Positions 34,741 to 43,802 of a stretch of DNA of 61,696 nt are shown piece after piece; position 1 is the stretch's first letter, and every line of letters begins with the position of its first letter. The notes below the pieces were generated by a model. The model searched no databases. It was not told where the DNA came from and saw only the letters and a program-made list of their open reading frames with translations. The translations under genes and the position numbers were made by a program. This DNA is from Bifidobacterium hapali. Lineage in GTDB: Bacteria > Actinomycetota > Actinomycetes > Actinomycetales > Bifidobacteriaceae. Location: contig NZ_MWWY01000045.1 of the NCBI RefSeq assembly GCF_002259755.1, positions 1 to 61,696 on the forward strand. The letters run 5' to 3'.

Positions 34741-35780
34741 GCATCATCGTCTCCTTGTGAAGGGGCAATATGTTGAGGTCGTATGGCGAATTGGTTACGC
34801 CGACGTGCACCACGAGCGAGCGCGAACCAGCCAATACCAGCGCATAGGCTTGAAGCTATTGTTGCGGTCGTTTTTGGATGATTGTCACCGGGTGCGGATT
34901 GCGGTACCGGCACGATGTCTGGCATGCTAGCGCGTATGCCAGTGACGAGGAGCCGTCGCGTATTGAGCATAATTGGTGTACATGTGACCAGCGTGACTTG
35001 GTCAAGTCCAGATTCAATGCGTAACCGATCAGTATCATTAGGGTCGGTTTCCACAATGTGCTCGATACGATAACCCAATGTGGTGCCGTCAGCAAGCTCG
35101 ATATAGAACGGGTCTCCGACTGTTAACTCATCCAATCTAGTGAACAGTTCTTTATCGGCGAGTCCGCGATGCCCAGTGACGACGGCATGTGTCGATACGC
35201 CGCCCACCGGCAGACTTGTACCGTGTAGATGCCCTAGTCCATTAGACAGTGCATACTCGCCAGCACCGTGGCGAATCGGTAACAGTAAGCCGATTTTAGG
35301 GATGCGCAGTGCTCCCATGATCGAATCACCCATGTCTAACAGGCTGCGGTACTCGTCGTCACCGTCGAAAGTAAAGTCACCAGCAGGTGTGCCGTCATCT
35401 GTTAAGACTTCGCCAATGATTTGTGGTGTCGAAGCGAGCTTCGTGTTATAGTCGCGTGCTTCGGCGATCGATATACGTCGTGTCTCTTGTACCGCCGTAT
35501 CAGTGTTCTCTATCACGGCTTGTTCTATCACGGATACTGCTTGGCGACGAGAAGCAGATTGTGCCACGCCAATCCAAACAAATACGCATATGCCAAGCAA
35601 AGCCGCAACCACGGTGACGGCCGTCATGAGACGAAACCGCCACCGTGCTGCGCTGATACGGCGACGTCGTGCAGTACGAGCAGCACGGGACATTGGCTGA
35701 ACTGTGCCATGTATTATCTCAAACCAATCTTGCAAGACCAGCTCAATATCCCGAACCACAGATTTACTTGCGATGTTCAT
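34737..35780 (-). CDS. srtC: Class C (pilus) sortase
   Basis: The 347-residue transpeptidase has an N-terminal membrane helix (about 52-74), a catalytic core with the His in VVTGHRGL and Cys in LVTCTPIMLNTRRLLVTG, and a C-terminal second membrane segment (SSLCAGIGWFALA). This double-anchored layout is that of pilus-polymerising class C sortases, which link pilin subunits through a pilin-motif lysine. The first gene-overlapping ATG (35780) lies inside the preceding pilin gene, consistent with coupled translation; no clear ribosome site is present. A downstream ATG at 35693 lacks one too. Confidence 0.9.
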   Translation of the reverse strand: MNIASKSVVRDIELVLQDWFEIIHGTVQPMSRAARTARRRRISAARWRFRLMTAVTVVAALLGICVFVWIGVAQSASRRQAVSVIEQAVIENTDTAVQETRRISIAEARDYNTKLASTPQIIGEVLTDDGTPAGDFTFDGDDEYRSLLDMGDSIMGALRIPKIGLLLPIRHGAGEYALSNGLGHLHGTSLPVGGVSTHAVVTGHRGLADKELFTRLDELTVGDPFYIELADGTTLGYRIEHIVETDPNDTDRLRIESGLDQVTLVTCTPIMLNTRRLLVTGIRASMPDIVPVPQSAPGDNHPKTTATIASSLCAGIGWFALARGARRRNQFAIRPQHIAPSQGDDDA

Positions 35781-36846
35781 CGCGACGCCGAACTAGTGAA
35801 GACACGCCACCGCACGCTCCCGCGCACAGTCCAGCTCCAGCAAGATGCATAGCAACCAGTCCAGTTCCACCAGTGGATGGCATCGACGTAACTTGCGGTA
35901 ATCGCTCCCACTGCGCGTCGTAAATCGAATCTTGACTAGCGAAAATGTATCGTAAAGCTGCCATGTATACGGTGTCGCCAGGTTGTTGCACTACACTGGT
36001 ACCTCGACTCTTCCAGCCAGTAAACCGATAACCGGGTCTGGTGAACTTATTAGCAGCTAACGTGGCTAGCAGATTGTAGAAATGCGTTTCGTTGTTGAGA
36101 TCGACGGATGAGTTGGGCGAGGTGGATTGCATAGTACCACTACCACCGTTAGGCGCGTACCGTACCTGACCAGCGTATACCACCCAGCTTTTGTGGTAGA
36201 TCATCCATTTAGGATTGGAACCAGTTGCGGTAGGATGAGCAACCCTATCGCCGGGACGGAATCGACGCATTTCCTGTGATCCTTGGATTGTTATCGGCGT
36301 AAACCCGCCGTTCCCAGTAATTTGGCACTCCGAAAGATCGTGATCTTGACGGCATCGTCCACCGACATCAAACCATTGCGATTGCCACGCAATCGGCACC
36401 CAGTCTGCGTTCCCGCTCAATCCTTGATTTGCGTGATACTCAACACTTGGCACATCATTCAATGTGGGCATAGTGTACGACAGTTGGCCGGAGACAGTTA
36501 TCTCTTTATGAGTAAATTCCTCACTATTATGGTTGAAGAATTTCAACCAACCTTCTGCCGGTGGACTATTCCACAACGCTAATGTCATGGTATCGTCAGT
36601 GCTGTTTTGCTCATCTTTGGGTAATGCTGACTGGTCAGATTCAGGTAGCTCCTCAGATTGTGAAGGGTTGTTTTCAACCACCATCATGTCGGTGGACGCG
36701 ACCGGTCCGTCTTGCGCGATGACGGGCTGTGAGTCTTGCGCTGAGGCGCTGGGCGCGCCAGTTGCCATGCACAGGATTGATAGGCATAAGAACGTGGCGC
36801 TAGCGGATATGACCGTGTGCAGTTTCCGTCTAAACGACATACCCAT
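35764..36846 (-). CDS. Sortase-anchored ancillary surface protein with InlB-like repeat
   Basis: The 360-residue protein has a signal peptide (cleavage near ASAQD, residue 36), an acidic Ser/Glu/Asp-rich stalk, a cysteine pair (GGRCRQDHDLSEC), an InlB/Listeria-Bacteroides-type repeat (VRYAPNGGSGTM ... FTRPGYRFTGWKS) and a cell-wall sorting signal MPSTGG, hydrophobic stretch and RRRDEHRK tail. MPSTGG departs from LPxTG at the first residue. Position between major pilin and sortase suggests a tip or basal pilin, but it lacks the Cna-B domains usual for that role. GGAGGAGG precedes the ATG by seven bases. Confidence 0.75.
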   Translation of the reverse strand: MGMSFRRKLHTVISASATFLCLSILCMATGAPSASAQDSQPVIAQDGPVASTDMMVVENNPSQSEELPESDQSALPKDEQNSTDDTMTLALWNSPPAEGWLKFFNHNSEEFTHKEITVSGQLSYTMPTLNDVPSVEYHANQGLSGNADWVPIAWQSQWFDVGGRCRQDHDLSECQITGNGGFTPITIQGSQEMRRFRPGDRVAHPTATGSNPKWMIYHKSWVVYAGQVRYAPNGGSGTMQSTSPNSSVDLNNETHFYNLLATLAANKFTRPGYRFTGWKSRGTSVVQQPGDTVYMAALRYIFASQDSIYDAQWERLPQVTSMPSTGGTGLVAMHLAGAGLCAGACGGVSSLVRRRDEHRK

Positions 36847-36847
36847 G

Positions 36848-38494
36848 TCATGACCTCCTCCACAGATCTAGCCCGTCATGCAGTCCGTCGCGACGCATCT
36901 TGCCAGCTTTTACGCCACTTAATAATGCGAAACACAATACAGATAGACCGCCGGCACCCATTACGCCGATTGTTACACCGCCAGTCATCGGCAGTTGACT
37001 CATATTGTCAACGTTCTTTACTACAGCAACCGGTGTTGTCGTTGAACCGTTCGCCTTAGATACGGATGCGGTCAGACCAGCTTGTTCTACACCAGTAATC
37101 GAGATGACGCCATTGTCGTCAATAGTGACGCGGAAACTCGGCTTAACGAATCCAAAGTATCCTTTCGGCACTTCAGTTTCTACGATAAGATAGCTGCCTG
37201 CACCGAGTGAACGATAATGAAGCATTCCATTAGCATCAGTAGCACGTTGCTGGGCTTTGTCAGCTGAATCTACATAACTCCACTGCTTGGTACTATCATT
37301 CCAATTGAGCCATTTGTTGAGTGTCTCGTTTTTGATCGTGAATTTTGCACCAGATACAGGGATCGTATTCTGTTCAGTACTTGCCGCACTAATCTTCTTC
37401 AAATCAATATCGTAGGTCGGCACTAATACAGTATCTTTACCAGGATCTGGAGGATCAATACCCGGAGGTATGGTACCCGGTAGCCAGTTGACAGTGACTT
37501 TTACCGTATTAGATGCAGCTTTCGCTTTAGCAGCGTCAGTGATTTTTGCTGTATACGTGAGTTCGACTTGTTGAGTGCCATAGTTGGCAATCAATGAAGC
37601 CACAGAAGTAACTCTGAATCCTTTACCGCTAGACGATGCGCCAACTGTGCCGAAAAGTGAAGTGACATCTTTGCCAGCATTGTTACCGGCTGAGATTTTC
37701 GCTTTGAACGTGCCGGAAACATATTCCATGCCGTCCATCACGTCGTCAACGGTCACTGTATTAGCTGCTAACGCATTCGGCAAAGTGAATCGAACACGAA
37801 ACTCACGATTCTCACCGTTCGTCGCCGCAGCACTTTCTTTCCACGTACCATCAACGCGTTTGATTTCTTTGTTTGGCTCTGACACTTTGCTTTTCATATG
37901 AGCAGATCCCAATGTCGGACCTGCTGCCATTTTTGCGGCACCTCTGATAGTGGTGGAAGCAATAATCGGCATGCCAGCAGAATCAGTGATGAGATAAAAT
38001 CCTTCAGTCATTGCGAGTGTTAACGATGAACCGTTGGATGTTTGATTTGCCTTGGTTGGCGTATGACCAGCTTTGTTTGCTTCTAATGTGGCAGCGATTG
38101 TTCTTGTGACCTGTGAACCAGTGGTCTGACGCAACATTTGGGATGCTGGGTTCTGTCCAGCAGCGGTATCAACAGTCACATTAGCTGCTTGTAATGCCTT
38201 GGAGATCCAAGTAGAAGTTGCATCACTGGAGGGTTTTGCGCTTACCGACTGCACAGTGGCGGTATCTTTAAGCACTACATCGGTATATGTGGCGAGCAAG
38301 TACGCATTAAACGTATGTCCAGCTAACGAACTGCCATCTCCTGCCTTAATAGTTAGATTGCCATCAGCAGCCATTGCTTGAGGCGTGTGCGCCGCGCCGC
38401 CTGCAATCATAGCCAACAGGCATGCCGCTGCTGCAATGCATCTGGCAATACGTCCTGCTGGACCTTCGGTGTTGTCTGTACGCATGTTCATCAT
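36848..38494 (-). CDS. Major pilin subunit, LPxTG-anchored, Cna-B type
   Basis: The 548-residue fimbrial protein has a signal peptide ending near AMAADG, an isopeptide-forming D1-like N-terminal domain (FNAYLLATYTD), a middle domain, a C-terminal Cna-B domain (YDIDLKKISAAS ... PVSGAKFTI) with E-box YLIVETEVPKGYF, and the sorting signal QLPMTGG followed by a membrane segment and RR tail. This matches FimA/FimP-type shaft pilins of bifidobacteria. ATG at 38494 follows AAGGAAGGA. It is first in the operon with the ancillary protein, sortase and peptidase. Its promoter region carries a DnaA-box cluster. Confidence 0.9.
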   Translation of the reverse strand: MMNMRTDNTEGPAGRIARCIAAAACLLAMIAGGAAHTPQAMAADGNLTIKAGDGSSLAGHTFNAYLLATYTDVVLKDTATVQSVSAKPSSDATSTWISKALQAANVTVDTAAGQNPASQMLRQTTGSQVTRTIAATLEANKAGHTPTKANQTSNGSSLTLAMTEGFYLITDSAGMPIIASTTIRGAAKMAAGPTLGSAHMKSKVSEPNKEIKRVDGTWKESAAATNGENREFRVRFTLPNALAANTVTVDDVMDGMEYVSGTFKAKISAGNNAGKDVTSLFGTVGASSSGKGFRVTSVASLIANYGTQQVELTYTAKITDAAKAKAASNTVKVTVNWLPGTIPPGIDPPDPGKDTVLVPTYDIDLKKISAASTEQNTIPVSGAKFTIKNETLNKWLNWNDSTKQWSYVDSADKAQQRATDANGMLHYRSLGAGSYLIVETEVPKGYFGFVKPSFRVTIDDNGVISITGVEQAGLTASVSKANGSTTTPVAVVKNVDNMSQLPMTGGVTIGVMGAGGLSVLCFALLSGVKAGKMRRDGLHDGLDLWRRS

Positions 38495-38570
38495 CGTTCC
38501 TTCCTTGAAAGAGATGCCCGACCGGCGTTGTTGCCGGCGAGTGGAATTAACGATGCACGACAAGTGAGTC

Positions 38571-38680
38571 CTTGTCTAGCTGAACAGGGGTATGTGGTCG
38601 AACGGTACCTAGTTATCCACACTCGGCGTGTCGTTCCACATTTTTTGTGGATAATTTTCGACAATCCACATATATCCACA
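38571..38680. promoter_or_regulatory. DnaA-box-like cluster with conserved block (copy 1)
   Basis: A perfect DnaA box TTATCCACA (38613-38621), an inverted perfect box TGTGGATAA (38646-38654) and two one-off boxes (38662-38670, 38672-38680) follow a 36-base block (38571-38606) starting CTTGTCTAGCTGAA that recurs at 46548. It lies upstream of the pilin gene in the 525-base gap 38495-39019. Confidence 0.6.
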
Positions 38681-38802
38681 TAAAGCCGTTTGTGCGAGCT
38701 CATATGCATGTGCACATATAATAAAACCCCGCTGTCCGGGGACTTTGCGCGTCTTTCAACTCAGTAAGCAGCAATCCCGCGTGCCTGTATCGATGCGTCT
38801 AT

Positions 38803-38918
38803 GTGCGTGGCGGTTTTTGCTCGCTGAGTACTGCCTCAGCGAGCAAAAACCGCCACGCACCAGTAACAGTGGCAGAAAACGCTCGCTCAGAGCACCGTCA
38901 GCGAGCAAAAACCGCCAC
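38803..38918. repeat. Double-hairpin repeat (family copy 3)
   Basis: Hairpin a is a perfect 26-bp stem (38803-38828 with 38835-38860, 6-base loop). Hairpin b (38869-38887 with about 38900-38918) pairs at its base and tip, but has unlike centres (AGAAAAC against AAAAACC). It lies 100 bases past the tsaD stop. Confidence 0.85.
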
Positions 38919-38975
38919 GCGATATATACAGGCACGCAAACGCACAAGCATACAGACCAAGGGGTTACTGAGCAT

Positions 38976-39027
38976 GTTTGCTGCGTATGCTTACAACATA
39001 CGTTTGCTGCGTACGCTTACTACATAC
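38976..39027. repeat. 26-bp tandem duplication over the tsaD stop
   Basis: GTTTGCTGCGTATGCTTAC-ACATAC occurs twice in tandem (38976-39001 and 39002-39027, two differences). The second copy includes the tsaD stop codon and last Met codon, so the duplication arose from the gene end. Confidence 0.75.
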
Positions 39028-40063
39028 TGATCTTGGTCAACGGCATAGCCGAATCGATAGCAAAATCAGGCGCAGACGGCGCAACACCAGTCTCAACGAG
39101 ATTCACACCCAGCATCGCAACCATCGCGCCGTTATCGGTGCACAATGTGATCTGCGGAATACGCACTTCAACACCGCACTTCTCCCCGTATTCCAGCAGT
39201 TTGGCACGCAACTGCGAATTCGCGGAGAAACCACCGCCCACAATCAATGACTTCGACCCATACTGTTCACAACCGCGCATTGCCTTGCGAGCCAATACAC
39301 TAGCCACAGAATCAGCCAACGATGCGCACACATCGTCGACCGGAATCTGCCGACCTGCAGCCTGCTGTTCCTCAATCCAACGCGCTACTGCAGTCTTCAC
39401 ACCAGAAAAACTAAAATCGTACGGATGCGCAGCACCAGCCTTACCTTGTGTCAATCCTTGTGGCACACGAATAGCTTTTGGATTGCCCAACTGTGCATGC
39501 CGGTCAATATGAGGACCACCGGGATAGGGGAATCCCAGCAGTCGAGCCACTTTGTCAAAGCACTCCCCCGCAGCGTCGTCCAAGGTAGTACCAACCACAT
39601 CAATATGACGCGCTACATCCTCAACATGCAACAACGAAGTGTGACCACCTGAGACAATAAGTGCAAGTGTATCCGGCGGAAACGCTCCAAATTGCAATTG
39701 CGTGACAGCAATATGCCCGATCACATGATTAATCCCATAAATGGGCTTATTCGCAGCCCACGCGAGTGCCTTCGCACCTGACACACCAACTGCGAGACAT
39801 CCTGCGAGTCCCGGTCCTGCGGACACTGCAATTGCGTCTACGTCAGACAGCTCTAGACCAGCTTCCGCGAGCGCTTGCGAGACACACGGCACGAATGCTT
39901 CCGCATGTGCACGTGATGCGATTTCGGGGATGACACCGCCGTAGCGGGCATGCTCGTTCATGGATGACGCGACAACGTTGGAGCGTAGAGTACGACCTTC
40001 GACGATTGCTGCAGCTGTTTCGTCACAAGTTGATTCGATGCCTAGCACAATCGGTTCGCTCAT
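39020..40063 (-). CDS. tsaD: tRNA N6-threonylcarbamoyladenosine synthase subunit TsaD
   Basis: The 347-residue ASKHA-fold enzyme transfers threonylcarbamoyl to A37 of ANN-decoding tRNAs with TsaB and TsaE. It has LGIESTCDETA, the metal-binding HVIGHIAV, the nucleotide loops SGGHTSLLHV and YDFSFSGVKTA, and GGGFSANSQLR. Length and ends match the family. The start overlaps the rimI stop by four bases (ATGA), so the two are translationally coupled. It is the last gene of holA-tsaE-tsaB-rimI-tsaD. Confidence 0.97.
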   Translation of the reverse strand: MSEPIVLGIESTCDETAAAIVEGRTLRSNVVASSMNEHARYGGVIPEIASRAHAEAFVPCVSQALAEAGLELSDVDAIAVSAGPGLAGCLAVGVSGAKALAWAANKPIYGINHVIGHIAVTQLQFGAFPPDTLALIVSGGHTSLLHVEDVARHIDVVGTTLDDAAGECFDKVARLLGFPYPGGPHIDRHAQLGNPKAIRVPQGLTQGKAGAAHPYDFSFSGVKTAVARWIEEQQAAGRQIPVDDVCASLADSVASVLARKAMRGCEQYGSKSLIVGGGFSANSQLRAKLLEYGEKCGVEVRIPQITLCTDNGAMVAMLGVNLVETGVAPSAPDFAIDSAMPLTKISM

Positions 40064-40770
40064 ATCGTCTCCTCAATAGTCGTATCCGTAGCCGTATCAC
40101 TGACCGTATCGTTGACCGTCGCCTCGATAGTCGTGATGGTTGCATCACGATCTTTCGGTACAGCACCGGCTGTAGTTTTCGCACTACAGAACCCCACAAC
40201 ATGCGGTTTCACATCAAGTGCCATAACGTGCGCATCAATACCTTCAGGCTGGTAGTAGCGTTTGCGTAAACCTATTGTCGTGAACCCGAAACGTTTGTAT
40301 AACGCAAGCGCCGGCGTATTATCAACGCGAACTTCAAGCAGCATACGCCGAGCGCCTTGTGTACGTGCTCGTTCAATCATCCATGTCATCATCGCCGCCG
40401 CAATACCATGCCGCTGGTACGCTGCACTCACGCCGATATCCATGATTTCCGCATCATCACCGTCGTACCAGTACCCGGCGAATCCTTGCACATCGTCTGG
40501 AGTAATTACACTCGTTTTTGTTTCTTGGATTGACGCTGTGTTGACTGATGTGTCAACTACCGTGTCAACTGGTGTGCTAATAGCGGCAGTATCACCGGCA
40601 ATATCAGTCGCATTATCTGGCACTGCGAACACATATGCGCGCGCTGGCGCATCGAGCTCTTGACGAATCATGTTCTCACTCCACGCATGCTTGCCGAATA
40701 ACTCGACTTCTAAACGACGCATGGCAGCAACCGCAGTTTCCCGGTCAAGATCGTCGAACGACACTAGCAT
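40060..40770 (-). CDS. rimI: Ribosomal protein S18 alanine N-acetyltransferase RimI, with insertions
   Basis: The GNAT core is clear: AEIMDIGVSAAYQRHGIAAAMM (acetyl-CoA loop) and LLEVRVDNTPALALYKRFGF, the RimI signature. The usual length is about 150-165 residues, whereas this protein has 236. The extra length is an insertion of about 45 residues rich in Thr, Asp and Val (from DNATDIAG, near residue 53) and a 50-residue low-complexity tail (TIEATVNDTVSDTATDTT). Both look like repeat-driven expansions. The start overlaps the tsaB stop by one base (TGATG). Linkage to tsaB and tsaD is widespread in bacteria. Confidence 0.88.
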   Translation of the reverse strand: MLVSFDDLDRETAVAAMRRLEVELFGKHAWSENMIRQELDAPARAYVFAVPDNATDIAGDTAAISTPVDTVVDTSVNTASIQETKTSVITPDDVQGFAGYWYDGDDAEIMDIGVSAAYQRHGIAAAMMTWMIERARTQGARRMLLEVRVDNTPALALYKRFGFTTIGLRKRYYQPEGIDAHVMALDVKPHVVGFCSAKTTAGAVPKDRDATITTIEATVNDTVSDTATDTTIEETI

Positions 40771-41726
40771 CAGTCACGCCTCCCGGCGCCCGCATGACCG
40801 AGTACGTGCTTGAGCGGAGCCGGAACTTCTGCATCTGGACGCCGTAAATACAATGGTTCCACAGTCGCAGCAGATGTATTACGCAGCGCACGACTTGTTG
40901 CGATTGATGCGAACATTGCCACACCAGGTGCGCCAGCATCCAGTATCGACCCGTCTACCACGCAACCGAGCGTATCCAGCTGCTTCCATGCGGCAGCATA
41001 CTTTGCTACACCATGACCAGCAACATCCACAACATAATGCACACCGTCGCGCGCGCTATGTTCGGCAACCACTGCGTTAACTCGTTCAACAATGTGTTCA
41101 GGATAGTCAATATCCATATCGATCCAACGAGACTCATGCTCAACATCGCAACGCTGACTGTTATTCATTTCACTACTTTGAGCACCGTCTTGTACTGCCA
41201 CACTAACGGCATAGCCGGCATCGACAGTATCGCAGTGATTCAGTGAGAAGTACAACTGTTTACGACGTGCATCGTTCACACACAAGGTGACGTGACGGTT
41301 GAGCTCATATTCTTGCGAGTTCGCTACAGCCCCATTGACGTTATCTTGAGTTTGCGGCGACACTAATCTTGGCACATGCGCAAGAAAGTCAACACTGTCG
41401 AATATGTTGCTGCCGCTCATGACATTATGCATCATCTCATGTTGCGGATCGAGCACGTTCTGGCCGACCAGCCGAGCGCCAGTAGCAAACGCAATAGCTT
41501 TAGCAGCAACAATACCTGCGCGCAGTCCAGTAAACGGTGCAGGACCAACGCCAACAACAATCGTATCAATGTCAGACGGCTGATAACCAGCTTCGTCAAG
41601 CGAACGAGCGATATTGACCTGCAGACGTTCAACATGGGTACGCGAGTCAGTTTCCACGATCGGCGCATGTCCCACAATGCCCACTGTTGAACCGTATGAT
41701 GTGTCAATCACCAGTGTGCAGCCCAT
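40770..41726 (-). CDS. tsaB: tRNA threonylcarbamoyladenosine biosynthesis protein TsaB
   Basis: The 318-residue protein has TsaB motifs: LVIDTSYGSTVGIV at the start, HVERLQVNI, and VGVGPAPFTGLRAGI. TsaB is the scaffold partner of TsaD. It is longer than the E. coli protein (231) owing to a middle insertion (about residues 95-210) with a DARRKQLYFS segment as in other TsaB proteins. ATG at 41726 has GGAGG ten bases upstream; a TTG three codons earlier is too close to that site. The gene stands 49 bases after tsaE. Confidence 0.9.
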   Translation of the reverse strand: MGCTLVIDTSYGSTVGIVGHAPIVETDSRTHVERLQVNIARSLDEAGYQPSDIDTIVVGVGPAPFTGLRAGIVAAKAIAFATGARLVGQNVLDPQHEMMHNVMSGSNIFDSVDFLAHVPRLVSPQTQDNVNGAVANSQEYELNRHVTLCVNDARRKQLYFSLNHCDTVDAGYAVSVAVQDGAQSSEMNNSQRCDVEHESRWIDMDIDYPEHIVERVNAVVAEHSARDGVHYVVDVAGHGVAKYAAAWKQLDTLGCVVDGSILDAGAPGVAMFASIATSRALRNTSAATVEPLYLRRPDAEVPAPLKHVLGHAGAGRRD

Positions 41727-41774
41727 ATACCGCAATCCTCCTCATCGCTCATGCTCGTAACGACTCCTAGGAGT

Positions 41775-42410
41775 CTACAACAGGGAGTTCTCGATCGCAC
41801 TCAGATCGCGTGTGCTCCACCGTGCCCCTACCGGGATCAGAGTGACAGTTCGTATGCCGTCACTAGTCAGTTCGTCGGTGTCTGTTATGCCGACAGCCGT
41901 TATGCCCTTACCGAGTCCGAGTGGAACAGTCGGTTCGCGTGAGGCAAGCGGCCGATCGATATGCAATTCAAGCCGCTCCGGTGCAAGTGCCGCCGCCATT
42001 TGCTCACCCCATTCCATGAGTATCACCGTGTGTTCGCCGGGGTCTTCCAACTCTTCGTCAAGACCGAGCGATTCAAGTTCATCCAGCAGACGATCAGTTG
42101 CATCTTGGCCTGGAGCGTACGCGTTGCCACCGAGCCGATACGCGTCCACATGCACGAGATGCGCAGGCGAGCCATCGGCAAACTGTCCATTGAGCTCACG
42201 AGCGATTGTGAACGTCGGTGAAACAATTGGTTCTGTGATACCAAGCCCGCGTCCAAATCCTTGTGCAAATGTTGTTTTACCAGCGCCAAGCGGCCCTGAC
42301 AGAAGGAGCACATCACCACCGCGAACTATGTACGCGATACGTTCGCCAAGTGCACGCATATCTTCACCAGTCGGCACGTTGATGGTAGTAGTCATCGTAT
42401 TTTCGCTCAT
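41775..42410 (-). CDS. tsaE: tRNA threonylcarbamoyladenosine biosynthesis ATPase TsaE
   Basis: The 211-residue P-loop ATPase has Walker A SGPLGAGKTTFAQGFGRGLG, SPTFTIARELNG, HVDAYRLGG and ILMEWGEQ, the four TsaE hallmarks. It powers cycling of the TsaBD complex. Its C-terminal 50 residues extend the family norm (about 155). The start overlaps the holA stop by four bases. Confidence 0.95.
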   Translation of the reverse strand: MSENTMTTTINVPTGEDMRALGERIAYIVRGGDVLLLSGPLGAGKTTFAQGFGRGLGITEPIVSPTFTIARELNGQFADGSPAHLVHVDAYRLGGNAYAPGQDATDRLLDELESLGLDEELEDPGEHTVILMEWGEQMAAALAPERLELHIDRPLASREPTVPLGLGKGITAVGITDTDELTSDGIRTVTLIPVGARWSTRDLSAIENSLL

Positions 42411-43426
42411 GATTCCCGGCCTTTACTACTAATAGCAACAATGCATCGTTCAAGCGCATACACTGGGTCGCCACCGTTTGTTTTGCTCTGTTCATCCGCC
42501 CATGCCAGCATGCGAATGCATCGAGACATGCCGTCCGACGTCCATCCGGACAACTGCCGCTGCGCATTTTTCAACACCCACGGGTTCATTTTTGCCTCAG
42601 CTTGTGAGATCACACCGGACCGCACAGCAGAGGCTTTCGCCATCGAACGCAATTTCATCGCAAGAGCCCCGATTAATGCGATCGGGTCTGTGCCTTGCTC
42701 GACAGCAGACCGCATCTGGATGATAGCTTCGGCGGTACGCCCGGCAACCGCTGTGTCAGCAACTGCGAAACCGGTAACCTGCGGATTGGCGGTCAGATAT
42801 TGATTGACACGGTCCAATCCGATTGGATCGTCATCGAAGTCAAAGCATAACTGGTCGCACATGGCAGCAAGCTCGCCGGTTTTTTCACCAAGCACAGCAA
42901 CGAGCTGTTGAGCGGCGGCTGGGTCCACGCGTCGATGCTGACGTTCAAACCGACTGATCGTGAAATTGAGTTTCGCATCCGCTTTCTTCAGATCAGGCAC
43001 AAGCTCTTTGCGAGCGCCAGCTTTCTCAAGTTGGTCAACGACGCGTTTTCCTTTCATCCCGCCGTCATGCCGACAGATAACGATACTCGATTCGTTTGCC
43101 GACGCTGCATTCGCGCATGCTTGTTTACAGTACGCAATCATCGCATCAGCGAGCTTATCATCAGCGTTCTGCAGATTTGTGACAGTAACGATAGCAACAT
43201 CAGCGAGCAGCGAAGGACTGACCGCCTCGTCAAACGAATATCGGTCGCTCTCCCCCGCATCGAGTTCGATCAGTTCCGCATCCGGACGGTTGTGTTGCGC
43301 CTGATGTCGCAGATCGCGTGCCGTTTGATCGTTCACATACGGGTCGCCGCCGAACACGATAGTGAACGGGGTACTTTTGCCTGCCTTGTGTGCCATGCTC
43401 CCCAATCTCGCCGCAACGTTGGACAT
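42407..43426 (-). CDS. holA: DNA polymerase III delta subunit
   Basis: The 339-residue clamp-loader subunit opens the beta clamp. It has a degenerate AAA+ N-terminal domain (FTIVFGGDPYVNDQTARDL, without a functional P-loop, as expected), the conserved FTISRFERQHRRVDPAAAQQL linker region, and the C-terminal helical domain (DPIALIGALAMKLRSMAKA, MNPWVLKNAQRQLSGW). It heads the tsa operon. Its 376-base upstream region contains no gene, but holds the structured element at 43589-43757 and a small CAACCTCAGGTTG hairpin. Confidence 0.93.
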   Translation of the reverse strand: MSNVAARLGSMAHKAGKSTPFTIVFGGDPYVNDQTARDLRHQAQHNRPDAELIELDAGESDRYSFDEAVSPSLLADVAIVTVTNLQNADDKLADAMIAYCKQACANAASANESSIVICRHDGGMKGKRVVDQLEKAGARKELVPDLKKADAKLNFTISRFERQHRRVDPAAAQQLVAVLGEKTGELAAMCDQLCFDFDDDPIGLDRVNQYLTANPQVTGFAVADTAVAGRTAEAIIQMRSAVEQGTDPIALIGALAMKLRSMAKASAVRSGVISQAEAKMNPWVLKNAQRQLSGWTSDGMSRCIRMLAWADEQSKTNGGDPVYALERCIVAISSKGRES

Positions 43427-43588
43427 GTTGAGTGATACTGATATGTACTTAGACTGCGTCAGGCTTTCAAATAAAACCTATTGAGAAGTTCACCGTTAAT
43501 GAGACACGCCAGCTGTTAGCTACAAAAACCACATGACTCGCTTTTAGGTTCTAAAAATACAGACTCAACCTCAGGTTGAAGCCAAACA

Positions 43589-43757
43589 CTAGGTCATCCG
43601 AAGGCTATCTTGCAGTTCTAGGTTTCTTAGCCATGTATGACGCTCATCACTGGCAAAAGTGTAACAGTGGAAAGACCGGAATTCCGGGCTTTTCCACTGT
43701 TACATCACATCGAATATCGACACGCTATCCCGCCAAATGACCTAGAACTGCAAGATA
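43589..43757. repeat. Nested inverted-repeat element in the holA leader
   Basis: TATCTTGCAGTTCTAGGT (43606-43623) pairs perfectly with 43740-43757. Inside lies a strong hairpin (TGTAACAGTGGAAA 43660-43673 with 43691-43704, plus inner CCGGAATTCCGG). CTAGGTCAT (43589-43597) pairs with 43737-43745 and competes with the outer 18-bp stem, so two folds are possible. On the minus strand it is the leader of holA and the trailer of comEC. Confidence 0.65.
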
Positions 43758-43802
43758 TGCTTCATAACAAGCCAGTCCAGTGACTTTGCTCATATCGACC
43801 AC

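Noticed and set aside
38571..38680. Chromosome origin of replication
   Set aside because: DnaA boxes are present, but no dnaA, dnaN, rpmH or AT-rich unwinding region lies nearby.
38723..38745. CCCCG/CGGGG hairpin as a terminator
   Set aside because: Only a 5-bp stem with no T run; too weak to call.
38745..39512. 255-codon plus-strand frame
   Set aside because: Overlaps the palindrome repeat and the tsaD gene; its N-terminus is translated repeat arms.
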